A DNA stretch of 64,000 bases from Brachypodium distachyon (GCF_000005505.3 NC_016132.3:8866001-8930000); one strand, 5' to 3'. Positions 34,160 to 45,520 are shown, counted from the stretch's first letter. Translations and numbers: made by a program. Notes: generated by a model not told the origin, from the sequence alone.

Positions 34160-36438
34160 TTAGCTAGCATGAATGCTTCATTACAGAGGTGCTTAACATA
34201 TGCTACCCTAAACGCTCATCACATTATATGTGCAGAAAGGGATGGTGTCAGATTGGAAGGTGAGAAACGAGCTCTCAAAAAAGAAATGGTGGATGCAAGA
34301 TGTAAAATGGCCAATAGGAAGGAAGATGTAGTAAGCACCTTGTGTTGCTGCATGCTGGGTCATTTGAATCAACAGGTTCCGTACGTTGGATTGTGGGCTT
34401 TTGCACTTGACTGTGTAGACAGCGTGTTCATGATGCCACAATTTCTCTAGCCATAAATGCATCCTCCAGTCATTGTACAAGATTAATACTTTTTATTAGG
34501 AAGTACTCCCTCCGATTCTAAATTCTTGTCGTGATTTTAGTATACAAGACTAATGCTGACCCCGTCTTTAAAAAGAAACACTTGTTCCTTTCGCTTTGTT
34601 CGATTTGTTACTGATGAGGTGATATTCTGATGACTGTAATAGGATGAAGTGGCCTTCGTGGAGTCCCTTCTTCAATCTTAGATTGAAAAAAGCGGAATGC
34701 CCTTTAGGGACCTTTCCTTTCTTTGGATACCAAGATTTCTGACATCTTAGCTTCGTAGTTTTTAATTCTAAAATAGGATCAATTAAGAAGGAAGTCAAAT
34801 TCATATAATAAAAGAATAAGAAAACGCTACCTTATCCCTAGTGGTAATGATTTGGGCCAGCACCACCAAAACAAACAACAGTTTGAGGATAGAACTATGG
34901 ATTCTCAAAATCCAGTATGGCCAAGCCTAGTTACTCTCTTGCCTGAACTTATGCGCTTCTGGATACATGCATGTATGGTATGCTTTGGTTTAATCTCCAA
35001 GTAGCGGCCAAATATTTGGCATGATCAAAGCAATTGGACATGACCAAATTTTGATTAGCTCTCGTTGTTCAGTTTGCAGCCACAATAACAATAATTTTTT
35101 TGGCTAAAGTGTTGGCCTTCCATTTGGTTCACGGCCGATCAACTTGCCAAACTTTTAGCAAGTCTGTTTTTGGTTTGTTACAAATTAAGCGAGAGATTCT
35201 ATGATAAGCGCAAATTGTCATGATTTAACATTTCTTTATAAAACAACATAATGAATTTCACTTCCACTACATCCATTTTTTCTTAGAAAACACATAAAAT
35301 TCCGTGTTTCAATTTGTTGATAAGGAGTTATGTACAAGCCCACGGAGAGGGACACCACCGAAATACTATACAAACACCTAGCGACTAGGATCTACTAAGA
35401 GTGGCGCTTCAAGACCTACCACCCCAGCTGTCACCCGTAGCCGGGCATCAGCCTTGATCAGGTCAAGGAGGTAGTCACATAGTGGATTGTCAAAGACGAC
35501 ATTATTGGGATGAGCATGACTTGCAACACGGTGCCTTTCCGGACGCGAGGAGGGAAGAAGGAGTAGATGCTCTTCTGCCACACCTCCGCTACATCCATAA
35601 TTTAACTGGACAAAACTAAGAAAAGAAAGCAACACGGTCATATGAATTTTGGAAGCCAATCTCCAGCACTTCACTTTGGCTAACAAAGATTTTGGCTCCA
35701 AAAATGCCGGTTTGCTAGGATAGCCATCCCATGGGTCCAGCGGCCCAAACCCATCCATTGCTTGGCAGTATACTATAGGTGGCCACTGGGCCGACCCGGT
35801 CCCTTTTTTTAGAGGACCGACCCGGTTCCTGATAAACAGGCCTAGTCCCGGCTCGAGCCCCTTGAGCCCGACTATTTAGGGGCGGCCCCAAAATGCCACT
35901 TGGCAGCCCAGGAACAGCCCAAAGTCCTAACGGCCTGGCCTAGGACTTTTAAACCCGACGAGGCCTGCAAGGCCCCTCATACCAAATTTTCAAAAAATAA
36001 GAAATAAGAGTTTGAATTGGGCCAAAAGAATAAGTAATGATGAACTAAAAGAGAAAAAAATGATGGTTGGACCAGAAATGAGAAGGTCAGTGGCCAAATG
36101 TGTTAAACCAAAAAAAATGGGCCATGCCGGGCCGGGAGCCTGAGGATGGTGAAGCCCAGGAGCGGGCACAGGCCGGGCCACGGGGCCCGATTAGCTTTGT
36201 GCCGGCCCAGGCCTGGTTCACCTAGGGCCTGGCCCGGCTGGCCGCCGTGCTTTTTCCTTGGCCCAAGCCAGATGGCCATCTCTACACTACACCGGGCCGG
36301 GCCGGATCTGCCAGAACGCGCGGCGTGAAGAGCGGCCACGCAGCTGCGGCCGTCGACCCGTCGTCGTCGCCTTCCTCCTCCTCCTCGTGCTTTGCGTTGC
36401 GTTGCGATCCACTCTGCTGGCGAAACCTTCCGTGCACC
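34160..36438. other. Intergenic between J-domain copies 2 and 3
   Basis: No gene is supported. Positions 34160-35780 are AT-rich with short ORFs lacking family resemblance. Positions 35790-36240 are rich in GGCCCGGC/GCCGGGCC words (GGGCCGACCCGG, GGGCCGGGAGCC, GGCCCAGGCCTGG), a GC-rich simple pattern common in grass repeats. The immediate upstream 200 bp are presumably the 5' leader of copy 3. Confidence 0.4.
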
Positions 36439-39000
36439 ATGGGCGACCACTACGGGACGCTGGGGCTGCGCCGCGACGCCACCAAGGCTGAGGTCAAGGC
36501 CGCCTTCCGCCGCCGCGCCCTCCTCGACCACCCCGACCGCCACGCCCACTCCTCCGACGCCGCCGCCCGCGCAGACGCCGCGAGGCGCTTCCGTCAGGCT
36601 TCCGACGCCTACCACGTCCTCTCCGACGACCGACGGAGGGCCGAGTACGACTTCCGCCTCCGCTCTTCCTCCTCCTACGGCCGCACGTCCTCCTCCGCCT
36701 GGGCCTCCTCTTCCTCCTCGGCTTCGTCTGGCTACGGGTACGGCCACGGGCACAGCGGAGGTTCCTGGCGCAGGCCGCCTCCGGGATATGATTGGGGATT
36801 CTTGCTCAAGGTGCTTACGCGGCGAAGGTTCCTCATGAATCTCGGTTTTTCCAGGTAAACTGCCAAAAAGGCGTCAAATGTGAACTTGCCTGGATCGGGC
36901 GACCAGTTCCATAAAATTGAATCAGTCACTTTTGAATGAAATTCGTCTACTTACTTTGGATTTAAATAGTAATCAACCTGATGCAATGGCATTCTTACTT
37001 CATGACTGTTCGGTTGTTGACAAAGTACCACTAATTGATATGGTCATAGGGCTGGCACTGGTGGTTTATGGTTGATGATGAGTTAGTGGTAAACTAGGCA
37101 GTTAATCTAATCACTTTCTCATGAAATTGATTCACTACCCGAGAGATAATTTAATTCCACTAACCAACAGATTAACACTAGGCAGAGAGCACATAACAAA
37201 TCATACAAGCACGGTTGATCATACTAGTGTGGGAAGAACAGCACGGCTCCATACAAAGCAACATGAAACTAGTCATTATAGAATCAATGTGCATGTCTCA
37301 ACAACAACTCGTAAAAGCAGTCAGCAGGTACTAATAGCACTAGATATTCAAACAAAATAATAATCTAATTGCTCGGATGAGGTTGAGCAATGTGAATCAC
37401 TTATAGTCTGATGTGAAGTCAAATGGATGTGCTGCTGATCCATACAAAAAGTTGGCTAGTGTTTTGCGTAGCCGACCGGAGAACTGAGCAGGTAGATGTT
37501 GCTGTGGTCACACAGGTCCATGTAGCTCATCCAATGTAGCTGAATGGAACTTGTTAAGGTTACCAAAATTCGATTGGTAGCACCGTACACTACCTAGAGA
37601 TCTCCTAGTTTTAAGACCATAAGCTTGTCGGCTGACAGAATTTAGTGTCATGTATTGTTGGAATATGAAAAGTCTGTTAAATAACATCTGGTGAATTTCC
37701 CAAACTAAGGTCGTCCCCTTTTAGAGTCCATGTACCAATTGTTCTAGTTCTGGTGACCTTTCTGTATTTGAAATATGATAGCAGTTGAGATCAATGGCTC
37801 ATGACGATAACTCTTTACTGCAGTGTTTTGCTGTCTGGAGCAGCTTTTCTTGATGGAAGTATTTTAGAACTCTGGAATATGAATAACTCTGGGGTAAGTA
37901 TATAGTGGTAAATTTCTAATACATTATCTAGAGTAACTTTCATTGTCATTTTATTCTTTTCTTCTCCCAACATCCGTATGAGCTCCTTTGGTTTAATTAA
38001 GAATTTCCCTGTTCTTTTGAATATATTTTAATTAAGCACAAGTTATATGACCATTGCTTGCTGATTACTTGATGATGACAAAAAGACTTGATTGATCATC
38101 ACTAAAATATAACCATTTTGTTCATTATGTAAAGCAAACTAGAATTCATTGGTAAGTTCAGATTTATAATCAGAATATATGATAGAAATGTCTTACCTTT
38201 TTCCCGGTTGGAAGTTAGTAGTGAGTATCACCATAATGGTAATGCTGCTAAAAGTAGATATCAAATCCATCATATTTATGTACCCTCTGGAAATTATGGA
38301 ACAGCTTTATGACTTTTGAAGTTGTTTAGAAACTGAACATCGATCTTCTATATTTTTTATATTTTGTTATTTATTGAAACTTAACTTTTTCAGTAAACGA
38401 TCGTTCTTGTTTACTTAAGGATTCTCACAGCAGTAATGAGCAAACACACTTTCTTCTCTTGTTTGTACGCATTGATGTGGCTCCATGCGTAATCTTGTGT
38501 GTAGTGCAGACTGTAGAGGCTTAAGACATGCTGAGATTTTTGTGGTAATTATCAGCATGCTGTAAATTCGTTTTGCAGTAATTTAGAATGCTAGAAAGTG
38601 CCAACTCATATATTGAAAACCATACCCTGGATAGATAAAGTCATAAAGCATTTTTACTGACAAGGAACCCCTCAAGCTACTAAGCTAAGATGTTTCAGTC
38701 ATGCCAGTGATTGATCAGATGTTGAAGTTTCAGATAGTCACACGAGTGAAAAGTGACGAGAAGGATTAATTATTATATAATTGTCGTGCCAGATTCAATA
38801 TGTGACAACTTGAAGATTGAAAAAATAAAATAAAATGTGACACCTTGAACTTTTCCTTTCGTGTGCCAGTTAAGTTTCCATCTTGGCATGTCATTAGCAC
38901 TGCCTTGAGTGTAGCGTTTGTTATATTTTCTGTGCAGAAATCATTTGAAGAAGCGATGGACTCGATCGAGAAGGTGAAAACGGGAAGGGGAAATAGCTAG
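36439..39000 (+). CDS. J-domain (DnaJ-type) protein, copy 3, intact, 182 aa
   Basis: Three exons: 36439-36854, 37824-37893, 38938-39000. GT-AG, phases 2 and 0 close exactly. The J domain is at the very N-terminus (GDHYGTLGLRRDATKAEVKA, HPDRH, FRQASDAYHVLSDDRRRAEY), followed by a Ser-rich linker, then SGYGYGHGHSGGSW, a basic segment (VLTRRRFLMNLGFSR), a short hydrophobic stretch (VLLSGAAFL) and a charged C-terminus (KSFEEAMDSIEKVK). There is no G/F domain, no zinc finger and no C-terminal substrate domain, so it is a class C (type III) J protein. By family knowledge it would stimulate an Hsp70; the partner and compartment cannot be read from sequence. The weak hydrophobic stretch could be a membrane anchor, but this is uncertain. 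It is the only undamaged member of the local trio. Confidence 0.88.
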
Positions 39001-39195
39001 AACTTGTGAAGTTCCTTCAGATCATAGTACATACACAAACGAAGGTGCATAATTTTGTTCAGATCCTGATGTAATTTCGCATGTATAGTCTCAAAAATAA
39101 GTTTGTCACAAACTAACGACTGACTACCTGATTGTTGTAATTGTTGATGTCTGTAATCTACCATAGAGAACGTAGAGTGAGAATCATAATACATC
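38186..39195. repeat. Segmental duplication, copy A (last intron, exon 3 and 3' UTR of J-domain copy 3)
   Basis: Blocks here recur in the same orientation at 42787-43545. Shared words include TGATAGAAATGTCTT, GGTTGGAAGTTA, ATCAAATCCATC, TGTGCAGAAATCATTTGAAG, GATCTGAAGGAAC-type 3' UTR sequence, and ACTGACTACCTGATT. Copy A is the functional context because it contains the in-frame last exon. Confidence 0.88.
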
Positions 39196-39970
39196 TATGA
39201 ATAGGTTCTTCCATTGCTAGGATGGAGTGGGTGATACAGAGAGCTCACAGCGAGACTTGAATCTGTAGTAATTGTATTCAGAATTGTTTGATCGCTATCA
39301 CTTCTTTGTGCAAACTTGATCTGTAGACTGTAGTGATTGTAGTACATTTCAGTTGCCTTCCAAAAGAACTGGCTTGATTACATTTTAATGTCTTGTTTCA
39401 AAGCTATTGCTTTCTCAATGCACGAGGTTATTTTCTACATATAGTACAAATTCCTGTTGTATATTCAAATTGGAGGCTTACAGTTATGTTTGCCGGATAG
39501 ATTTTAGTCAATCATTTTTCCCGAGCCTCAAATTATATGATTGGGCTACATTGCTGGGCTTGTAATGGAATAAGGATTTTCTAGCATCACCATAGTTTTT
39601 TAGTCTTTTTGTCAAAACATTTCATGATTAAAGTGCACCGTAATAGTTATAGACTGACTATAATCTGTTAAGCTAGCCACCCAACTAATTCTTACAAAGA
39701 AAAGCGACAATCGCCTATCGATATGCATGGTCCAAATGCATCATAATTTAACCCTCACTTTTCCTTAGCTGCACCTAATGTAATCCTCACTTTTCCTTAG
39801 CACTCTGATTAGCACTCTGATTATAAAATCCCAGTGCAAACTACTTACGGTACATGGTCGAAGCAAAACTTCCACAAGTAATAGCAACTTTGCAAGAAAA
39901 ATCATAAAAGAAAGATCTACAGTATCTCTACATCAACTATATTCAAGGGACTCGAGAGTCCCGGTAGAAC
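39001..39970. other. Convergent intergenic region
   Basis: This lies between the stops of J-domain copy 3 and the receptor kinase and is AT-rich. A short imperfect tandem repeat is visible at 39760-39825 (CTCACTTTTCCTTAGC and AGCACTCTGATT, each twice). No gene or transposon end was seen. Confidence 0.45.
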
Positions 39971-42415
39971 CTAAACCGTTTCTGTAGAGAAGTTTGCTGA
40001 GCGCGGCCTCGCAAATATGGTTTCAATCAACCTGGGCAAGGGGGGCATCTCACGGTCCAGCACGCCCTCAAGGATCTGCACTACCTGACCCATCGTCGGC
40101 CGTTGAGCCTCTTCGTCCTGGATGCACCAGCAAGCGACCTTACAAACCCTCTGAACCTCCTTCAAATTAGCATCACCGCCAAGTCTCTGATCCAACAAGC
40201 TCATCACGTCTCCCTCGAGGAGTTTCTTGGAAGCCTGCATAGGGAAATAGACAACATGGCTGCCGTCACTAGCTGTGTACTCTTCGTCCGTGTTCCTCCT
40301 TCCGGAGACGAGTTCCAGCAGCACCATGCCGTAGCTGTACACGTCCACTTTGGCTGTGATTGGGGTGCCGCTGATCCACTCGGGTGCAAGGTAACCCAAG
40401 GTTCCCCTCATCGTGGTCAGGACTCTGCTGAAATCTCTGCCCACAAGCTTGGCCATCCCGAAATCCGCGATCTTGGGGCGTAACGAGGCGTCGAGGAGTA
40501 TGTTCTGCGGCTTGATGTCGCAGTGGATGATGCAGTCCCGGCAGCCCTCGTGCAGGTAGGACAGGCCTCTGGCGACTCCCAGTGCAATTTGGTACCGAGT
40601 GCTCCAGTTCAACAAGGTGCCACCACTTTGGAAGAGATGGATGTCGAGAGAACGGTTTGGCATGTGTTCGTAGACGAGAAACCTGCTGTCGCCATCGCAG
40701 CAGAAGCCGACGAGCTTAACCAGGTTGATGTGTTGGATGATCCCAATCGAACTCACTTCAGCTCTGAACTGCTTGTCTCCCTGGAAGCTGCCGTCGAGTC
40801 TCTTCACCGCGATACTGGTGGAGTCACGCAGCTGGCCCTTGAAGACAGAGCCGAAGCCACCTTGTCCTAATTTCTCAGAGAAATTCTTCGATGCAGAGCG
40901 CAGATCTTTGTAACTGAAAGCCACAAGCCCACCGCCTTGAGCGCTTGTCTTTGTTTTGCGCCTCCACATGATCAATGCTACGAAAACGAGCACAAGAGCA
41001 GCGGATGCACCTAGGACGACCCCAACGATCAGTCCTGTTTTGCTGCTTCCGGTACTTGGCCGTGGTATCTCGCTTGCAGCAAGACGAAGATAAAGAGTTC
41101 CTGCTCCATTGGCCGAGACTCTGGTACCAGCGTTGGTTTTTGCGTTGAGCAACTCATCTTGCCAAACAAGACATCCCTGACTGCCATAAGAATACGCAGT
41201 GCAAGAGCAGTTATTCAGGCAAGCCTGTGAACACTCAGCCAAACTCCTAGCAGCTTGCATGCTCTGCGATTTGTCAGGCAAGGTAACGCTGGCCATGGAG
41301 GAGTAGAACTTGTCGTCAGTTGAAGCCGCGCGGCGGCTTGAGTTGCAGTTCAACGGAGTGTCTCTCACACATCCACCCGTGCGATCCCCTTGCTCCCAAT
41401 CCCGGAGGGACCTCGCAGAGAAGCCCTTCATGCAGACGCAGACCGGAAGAAGATCGTAGTCGCACAACGCAAACGGCCCACAGACGCCGTATACGTCGCA
41501 GGGAGACTTGGGAGCGGCGTAGAGCGTCTGCCAGCCCTGCCCCTGCGCGCTGCCACTGTCCCGCCAAACCTGGTGTATGTTCTGGCCGGTGACGTCGAGC
41601 ATGCTGCGTGTCACGACCTCGATCGTGACGTTGTACTGGAGGTACTCCTCTCGGCTGTTGTCGACGAACGCGAGGTGGAAGTTGGGCGAATCGCCTGTGA
41701 GCTCCGGGATGCCGCTGAAGGCCCTGCCGTTCCATGGCCCCGTGGACCAGTAGACGATGGAGGAGTTGCAGAGCTTGAGAACCATCTGGGGAGTGTCGGG
41801 GTCGACCTCGTAGCAGTAGCGTCCGGGGGTTGGGCCGGCCAGGCTCTTCTTGGAGACGAGGCGGCGGTTCAGGCCGGTGACCTTGTCGCGGCCCAGCTTG
41901 GCGCTCGGGAGCAGCGTGTCGGTTGGGTAGTCGAAGCTCTGCCACAGCACGCGAGGTTGAGAGTCAGAGGTGTCTTGCAGGACGAGGTTCCCAGTGTTGA
42001 GGAGCACGCCGACAGTCTTGTTCATGTTGGTTGGTGACTGGGGCTGGGTGTTGTGGGTGGACCAGGTTATGGAGTTGGTGGCTCGGTTGGAGACGGCGAG
42101 GCTGCCGTTGTCGGAGATGGCGAGCTGCGGCGTGGCGCCAGCATCCATGATGGGACTGGCTCCGTCGGCGACCCAGACCGTGGTCCGGGTGGGGATTGCA
42201 CTGAACCATATCCCGAGGTACCACTTGGAGCTGTTGCGAGCGGAGGACTCACCCTGGAAGAATCCGAGCACGAACTTGCTGTTGTTGGAGACGAGCGTGT
42301 CGTCCGCGGCGAGCACTTGGCCGGCGGAGATGGTGGCGGTGGATGCAGAAGCGGCACGTGTAGGAGCGAGGGACACCAGGAGGAGCACAGCGAGTGTGGA
42401 GAGGAGGAGAGCCAT
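39971..42415 (-). CDS. G-type lectin S-domain receptor-like kinase (non-RD), 814 aa
   Basis: Intronless. The frame stays open upstream to 42529, but the ATG at 42415 (MALLLSTLAVLLLVSLAPTR) starts a clean signal peptide and is preferred. Order: signal peptide; mannose-lectin domain (from GQVLAADDTLVSNNSKFVLGFF); S-locus glycoprotein region with WSTGPWNGRAFSGIPE; EGF-like Cys cluster (CDVYGVCGPFALCDY); PAN-like domain (SLAECSQACLNNCSCTAYSY); one membrane helix at about 460-483; cytoplasmic kinase at about 510-785. Kinase motifs: Gly loop LGQGGFGSV, VAIK-type Lys in IAVKRL, catalytic loop HCDIKPQNILLD (Asp633, Cys not Arg before it, hence non-RD), DFG, and LAPEWISG. All catalytic residues are present. 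Family role: plasma-membrane perception, with non-RD members often in immunity; ligand unknown. The gene sits inside a segmental duplication of its J-domain neighbour. Confidence 0.95.
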   Translation of the reverse strand: MALLLSTLAVLLLVSLAPTRAASASTATISAGQVLAADDTLVSNNSKFVLGFFQGESSARNSSKWYLGIWFSAIPTRTTVWVADGASPIMDAGATPQLAISDNGSLAVSNRATNSITWSTHNTQPQSPTNMNKTVGVLLNTGNLVLQDTSDSQPRVLWQSFDYPTDTLLPSAKLGRDKVTGLNRRLVSKKSLAGPTPGRYCYEVDPDTPQMVLKLCNSSIVYWSTGPWNGRAFSGIPELTGDSPNFHLAFVDNSREEYLQYNVTIEVVTRSMLDVTGQNIHQVWRDSGSAQGQGWQTLYAAPKSPCDVYGVCGPFALCDYDLLPVCVCMKGFSARSLRDWEQGDRTGGCVRDTPLNCNSSRRAASTDDKFYSSMASVTLPDKSQSMQAARSLAECSQACLNNCSCTAYSYGSQGCLVWQDELLNAKTNAGTRVSANGAGTLYLRLAASEIPRPSTGSSKTGLIVGVVLGASAALVLVFVALIMWRRKTKTSAQGGGLVAFSYKDLRSASKNFSEKLGQGGFGSVFKGQLRDSTSIAVKRLDGSFQGDKQFRAEVSSIGIIQHINLVKLVGFCCDGDSRFLVYEHMPNRSLDIHLFQSGGTLLNWSTRYQIALGVARGLSYLHEGCRDCIIHCDIKPQNILLDASLRPKIADFGMAKLVGRDFSRVLTTMRGTLGYLAPEWISGTPITAKVDVYSYGMVLLELVSGRRNTDEEYTASDGSHVVYFPMQASKKLLEGDVMSLLDQRLGGDANLKEVQRVCKVACWCIQDEEAQRPTMGQVVQILEGVLDREMPPLPRLIETIFARPRSANFSTETV

Positions 42416-42786
42416 GGCGGCGAACCATTGACGGACGCGGCCAGGCCTGGTCAGGTTAATAAAGTTATAGCGGTGGACTGAGTTGCTGTGGAAGAAGAGT
42501 TCCACAGAATTTGTTGGCTGGGAAAGCATACTAGAGCTGTCGTCGGTGAAGACAGCGATGCTGCCATAGTATAGAGAAACCCCTGTTCCTCACAGCCACA
42601 GCGATGAGGCAGGTGATTTTGAAAGTCAACCGATTGGCGACACGAGAGGATAAGCTGCTACTATCAGGCTACGACAAGCATGGGATCGAGAAGCACGAGC
42701 TTTCGTCAGTGCTGCCTTGCTTTTTCAATGCCGCCCCATGGAATTCAAAGCGCACTGCCTCGTCCAGCCTATCTTCAGTTCAGAGT
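42416..42786. other. Upstream region of the receptor kinase
   Basis: Presumed promoter and leader of the minus-strand kinase gene. No convincing TATA box. The stretch 42600-42780 shows no resemblance to known features. Confidence 0.35.
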
Positions 42787-43545
42787 ATGATAGAAAATGT
42801 CTTGTCTTTTTCCCAGGTTGGAAGTTACTAGTAGTAGTGAGTATATCGCAATAATGGAAAGGCTGCTAAAGAGTAGAAATCAAATCCATCGTATTTATGT
42901 GAAATTATGGAACTGGTTTATGTCTTTCGAAATTGTTTAGAAAGCGAACATCAATTTCTATAATTCTTAGATTTTGTTATGTTTTTTTTTGGAAAGAGAT
43001 TTCGTTATGTAAAAATGCTCAATAAACATACTACCTCACCTGCTTCCAGCCGAGTGCTTGGGCCATTAAGAAAACTGATAAGTTTAGAAGGAACTTCCTT
43101 TGGACGGGTGATGAATCTTCTCATGGTGGAAAGTGTTTAGTCAGTTGGAAGAAAAATTTGTGCACCTAAACTTTATGGTGGTCTTGATGTGTCACCTTGA
43201 ACTTTCCTTTCGTGTGACACTTGTTTCCATCCTGGCTGTCATTAGCACTGTCTTGAGTGCAGCGTTTGTTATATTATCTGTGCAGAAATCATTTGAAGAA
43301 GCCATGGAGTCGATTGTGGTGAAAACGGGAACGGAAATAGCTAACTAGAAGTTCCTTCAGATCGTAGTACATACACAAACGAATGTGCATAATTTTGTTC
43401 AGGTCCTGATGTAATTTCGCACGTATAGTCTGACTCTGAATGATAAGTTTGTCCTGAACTGACGACTGACTACCTGATTCTTGTAGTTGTCGGTGTCTGT
43501 AATGTACCATAGAAACCAAGAGACTGAGAATATTAATACATGTAC
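42787..43545 (+). pseudogene. Displaced duplicate of J-domain copy 3's 3' end
   Basis: This is copy B of the segmental duplication. It has part of the last intron, a last-exon equivalent at 43286-43348 (KSFEEAMESIVVKTGTEIAN then TAG, two codons lost relative to copy A), and the 3' UTR (GTACATACACAAACGAATGTG onward). It lacks exons 1 and 2, so it cannot encode a J protein. A LINE fragment has replaced the middle of the intron segment. Confidence 0.85.
43045..43187 (+). mobile_element. LINE reverse-transcriptase 3' fragment
   Basis: One frame reads AIKKTDKFRRNFLWTGDESS then HGGKCLVSWKK; after a one-base frame change it reads CAPKLYGGLDV. This is the conserved post-RT block of plant L1-type LINEs (RRSFLW...GGKCLVAWKKVC.PK..GGLG). 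It lies inside copy B of the duplication and is absent from copy A, so it arrived after the duplication or by replacement. Confidence 0.8.
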
Positions 43546-44627
43546 GAATAGATTCTTCCATTGCTTTTGGCTTGTCTTTTTATTTGTTGAGAAAATGCTT
43601 TTGGCTTGTGTGAATGAATTTTTTGTGGTGATTGAGACAACAAAGGTCGGACGAAAGGCAGGCTAACCTTGCATTGGTGAGTTGGGTCTGGGCCTGGGCC
43701 TCGGGAGCCTCTGCTGTAACAGGTTGTGACAATACAGCCCAAAACCAGATCAAATGGAAATTCGTGAGAGCTGGTCTGAGTCAGAAGGAATTTCATGAGC
43801 CTACAAAGGTCGTCCAAAACTGCGGATTGAACAAGGTTGTCAAAACTGCAGATCATGTCGTTGACATACTGACGGTTGTCGTGACCTACTATATGTCAAC
43901 AAAATCATGCATGCACTAGATTTAACTTCCAAGCTCAGTGTGCCATCACTAACAGTTCACAAAGGGCAGTAGTACAATGCTATTTTTAGCGTGGCCAGTC
44001 AATCAGCGTGCTCTAGTCAAAGCCATATCCATATATACATCTGATAAGATCCCCTGCACATCCGGTAATTTTGTGGGAATCTTCAAAATTTATTTATAGT
44101 GGAGTACAAAACTTGCAAAAACTTATTTTTTTGTGAAAAGTTGTCTGTGGACTGGAGGCTACATGTATTTATGCCATGGTGTGACTGTAAAGTTGCTACA
44201 GTAGTACAAATCCTGATGGGGTGTCGTGTTTCCTAATCTCCTGCAACGTCCGCGTCGCAGGATGGCACCGCTCCAAACCTCAATTACGTGCGTCGCTCCA
44301 AGCCCCTCCCTGTCCACGCGCCAGCGACGTCGTCAAATCTAGAACTGAAAGCCTTACCACATTTAAGCCGTTCACACCATCGCATTTCAAAATGGGACTA
44401 GGAGTGAATAACATCTTCATTAGCCACTAGAAATATTTTACAAAAGCAAAAACACCCGAGCATTCCTACCATGATCACAACAAAAAGGAGTAGTTTCTAC
44501 AACAGCATCTACTACGATCTTAGCTAAGCATCGACCACTTCCGACCCCCGCATCGATCGGACGGATCAGAAGAACCTAAAAGGCGCTAGCACGGCCAAAG
44601 AGAGAAGGACTAAACTAAATCATCAGG
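43546..44627. other. Intergenic, 3' side of the VQ gene
   Basis: No gene is supported. The first 350 bp contain ORFs on both strands without family features. The last 200 bp are probably the 3' UTR of the VQ gene. Confidence 0.4.
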
Positions 44628-45395
44628 TCAGATCATTCCCCAGCTCTCCAATGTCGGGAAGGAGGACGCGGCGGCCGGCGCGCCAACCATCATCTCCAGC
44701 TCCCGCATCAGGAACAGCGACGGGTAGTCCTCCGGTACCGTCTCCTCCCTCGCTGTCGGCGCAGCCATTGCGGTCGCTGCTCCGTCCGACGACGCCTTGG
44801 CCTTGTCATCCCAGCGCTGCAGTGGCGGCAACAGCGGCGCGCGGTCGAGCATGAAGGAGGCGGACGTGTCCAGCGTCGGGAGCACGAACGCGAGCTGGTC
44901 CTGAGGCCAGGACGCGGACGCCACCGGACACGCCGCGGCGGCGCCGGCGCCGGCGGGGACGGCGAGGCCGGTGACCTCCTGCACCATGCGGCGGAAGTCG
45001 GCCGGGGCGGCGCTGATGTAGGTGGTCGGCGCGCGGCGAGACGGCCGGGGCTTCGGCTTCCGCTTGGAGACGCCGCCGCGGCCCTTGCCGCGCCGCGCCT
45101 GGACCTTGTTGTTGGCCGCCGCGCCGTGCGGCGCGGGCGCGGGCGTGTCGTGGTGGTGGACGGAGGAGAGCTCGGACGCGGAGGAGGTGGTGGTGGAGGA
45201 GGACGGGGTCGGGGACGAAGGCGGCGGCGGCATCATGGAGGCCTGGAGCAGCGCGGAGGCGAGCGCGTCGTTCTCGAAGGCGGCGGGAGAGGAGGAGAAC
45301 CTGCAGGAGGCGGCGCCGCCGTGAGGCCAGATCAGGCTCGTCGCGGGCGCTGGGAAGGGGGACCAGCTGCTGGTGTTGTCGTAGCGGTTCGCCAT
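44628..45395 (-). CDS. VQ-motif protein, 255 aa
   Basis: Single exon with ATG at 45395-45393; the first residues are MANRYDNTSSWSPFPAPATS. The VQ signature FxxxVQxxTG is present as FRRMVQEVTG at residues 134-143. It is preceded by a basic nuclear-type stretch (KVQARRGKGRGGVSKRKPKP) and by APTTYISAAPADF, the usual lead-in in this family. Low-complexity Ser/Pro/Ala stretches surround it, and the C-terminus ends SFPTLESWGMI. Family knowledge: VQ proteins are mostly intronless nuclear cofactors that bind WRKY transcription factors through the VQ motif, and many are MAP-kinase targets in defence and stress. WRKY binding here is inferred. No lesions. The frame stays open upstream to 45788 but through a proline- and arginine-rich leader that lacks family character. 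Confidence 0.93.
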   Translation of the reverse strand: MANRYDNTSSWSPFPAPATSLIWPHGGAASCRFSSSPAAFENDALASALLQASMMPPPPSSPTPSSSTTTSSASELSSVHHHDTPAPAPHGAAANNKVQARRGKGRGGVSKRKPKPRPSRRAPTTYISAAPADFRRMVQEVTGLAVPAGAGAAAACPVASASWPQDQLAFVLPTLDTSASFMLDRAPLLPPLQRWDDKAKASSDGAATAMAAPTAREETVPEDYPSLFLMRELEMMVGAPAAASSFPTLESWGMI

Positions 45396-45520
45396 GGGAT
45401 GGGAGGGAGGGGGATTCGCTCTAGCACTTTCGCGGATTGGGTTTTTGAGCTTTTGAGTTTCGTGGCTTGTGGGATGAATGGGACTGGAGCGGAGTGAGAG
45501 CGGCGGCGGGCGGGCGGGGG

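Noticed and set aside
40103..40870. Plus-strand ORFs within the receptor-kinase region
   Set aside because: They are antisense shadows of the kinase domain, with composition dictated by the coding strand.
42416..42529. Upstream extension of the receptor kinase by 38 codons
   Set aside because: The extension has no signal-peptide character and would bury the clear signal peptide starting at 42415.
44651..45497. Plus-strand ORFs opposite the VQ gene
   Set aside because: They are low-complexity shadows of Ser/Pro/Ala codons; the VQ signature is on the minus strand.
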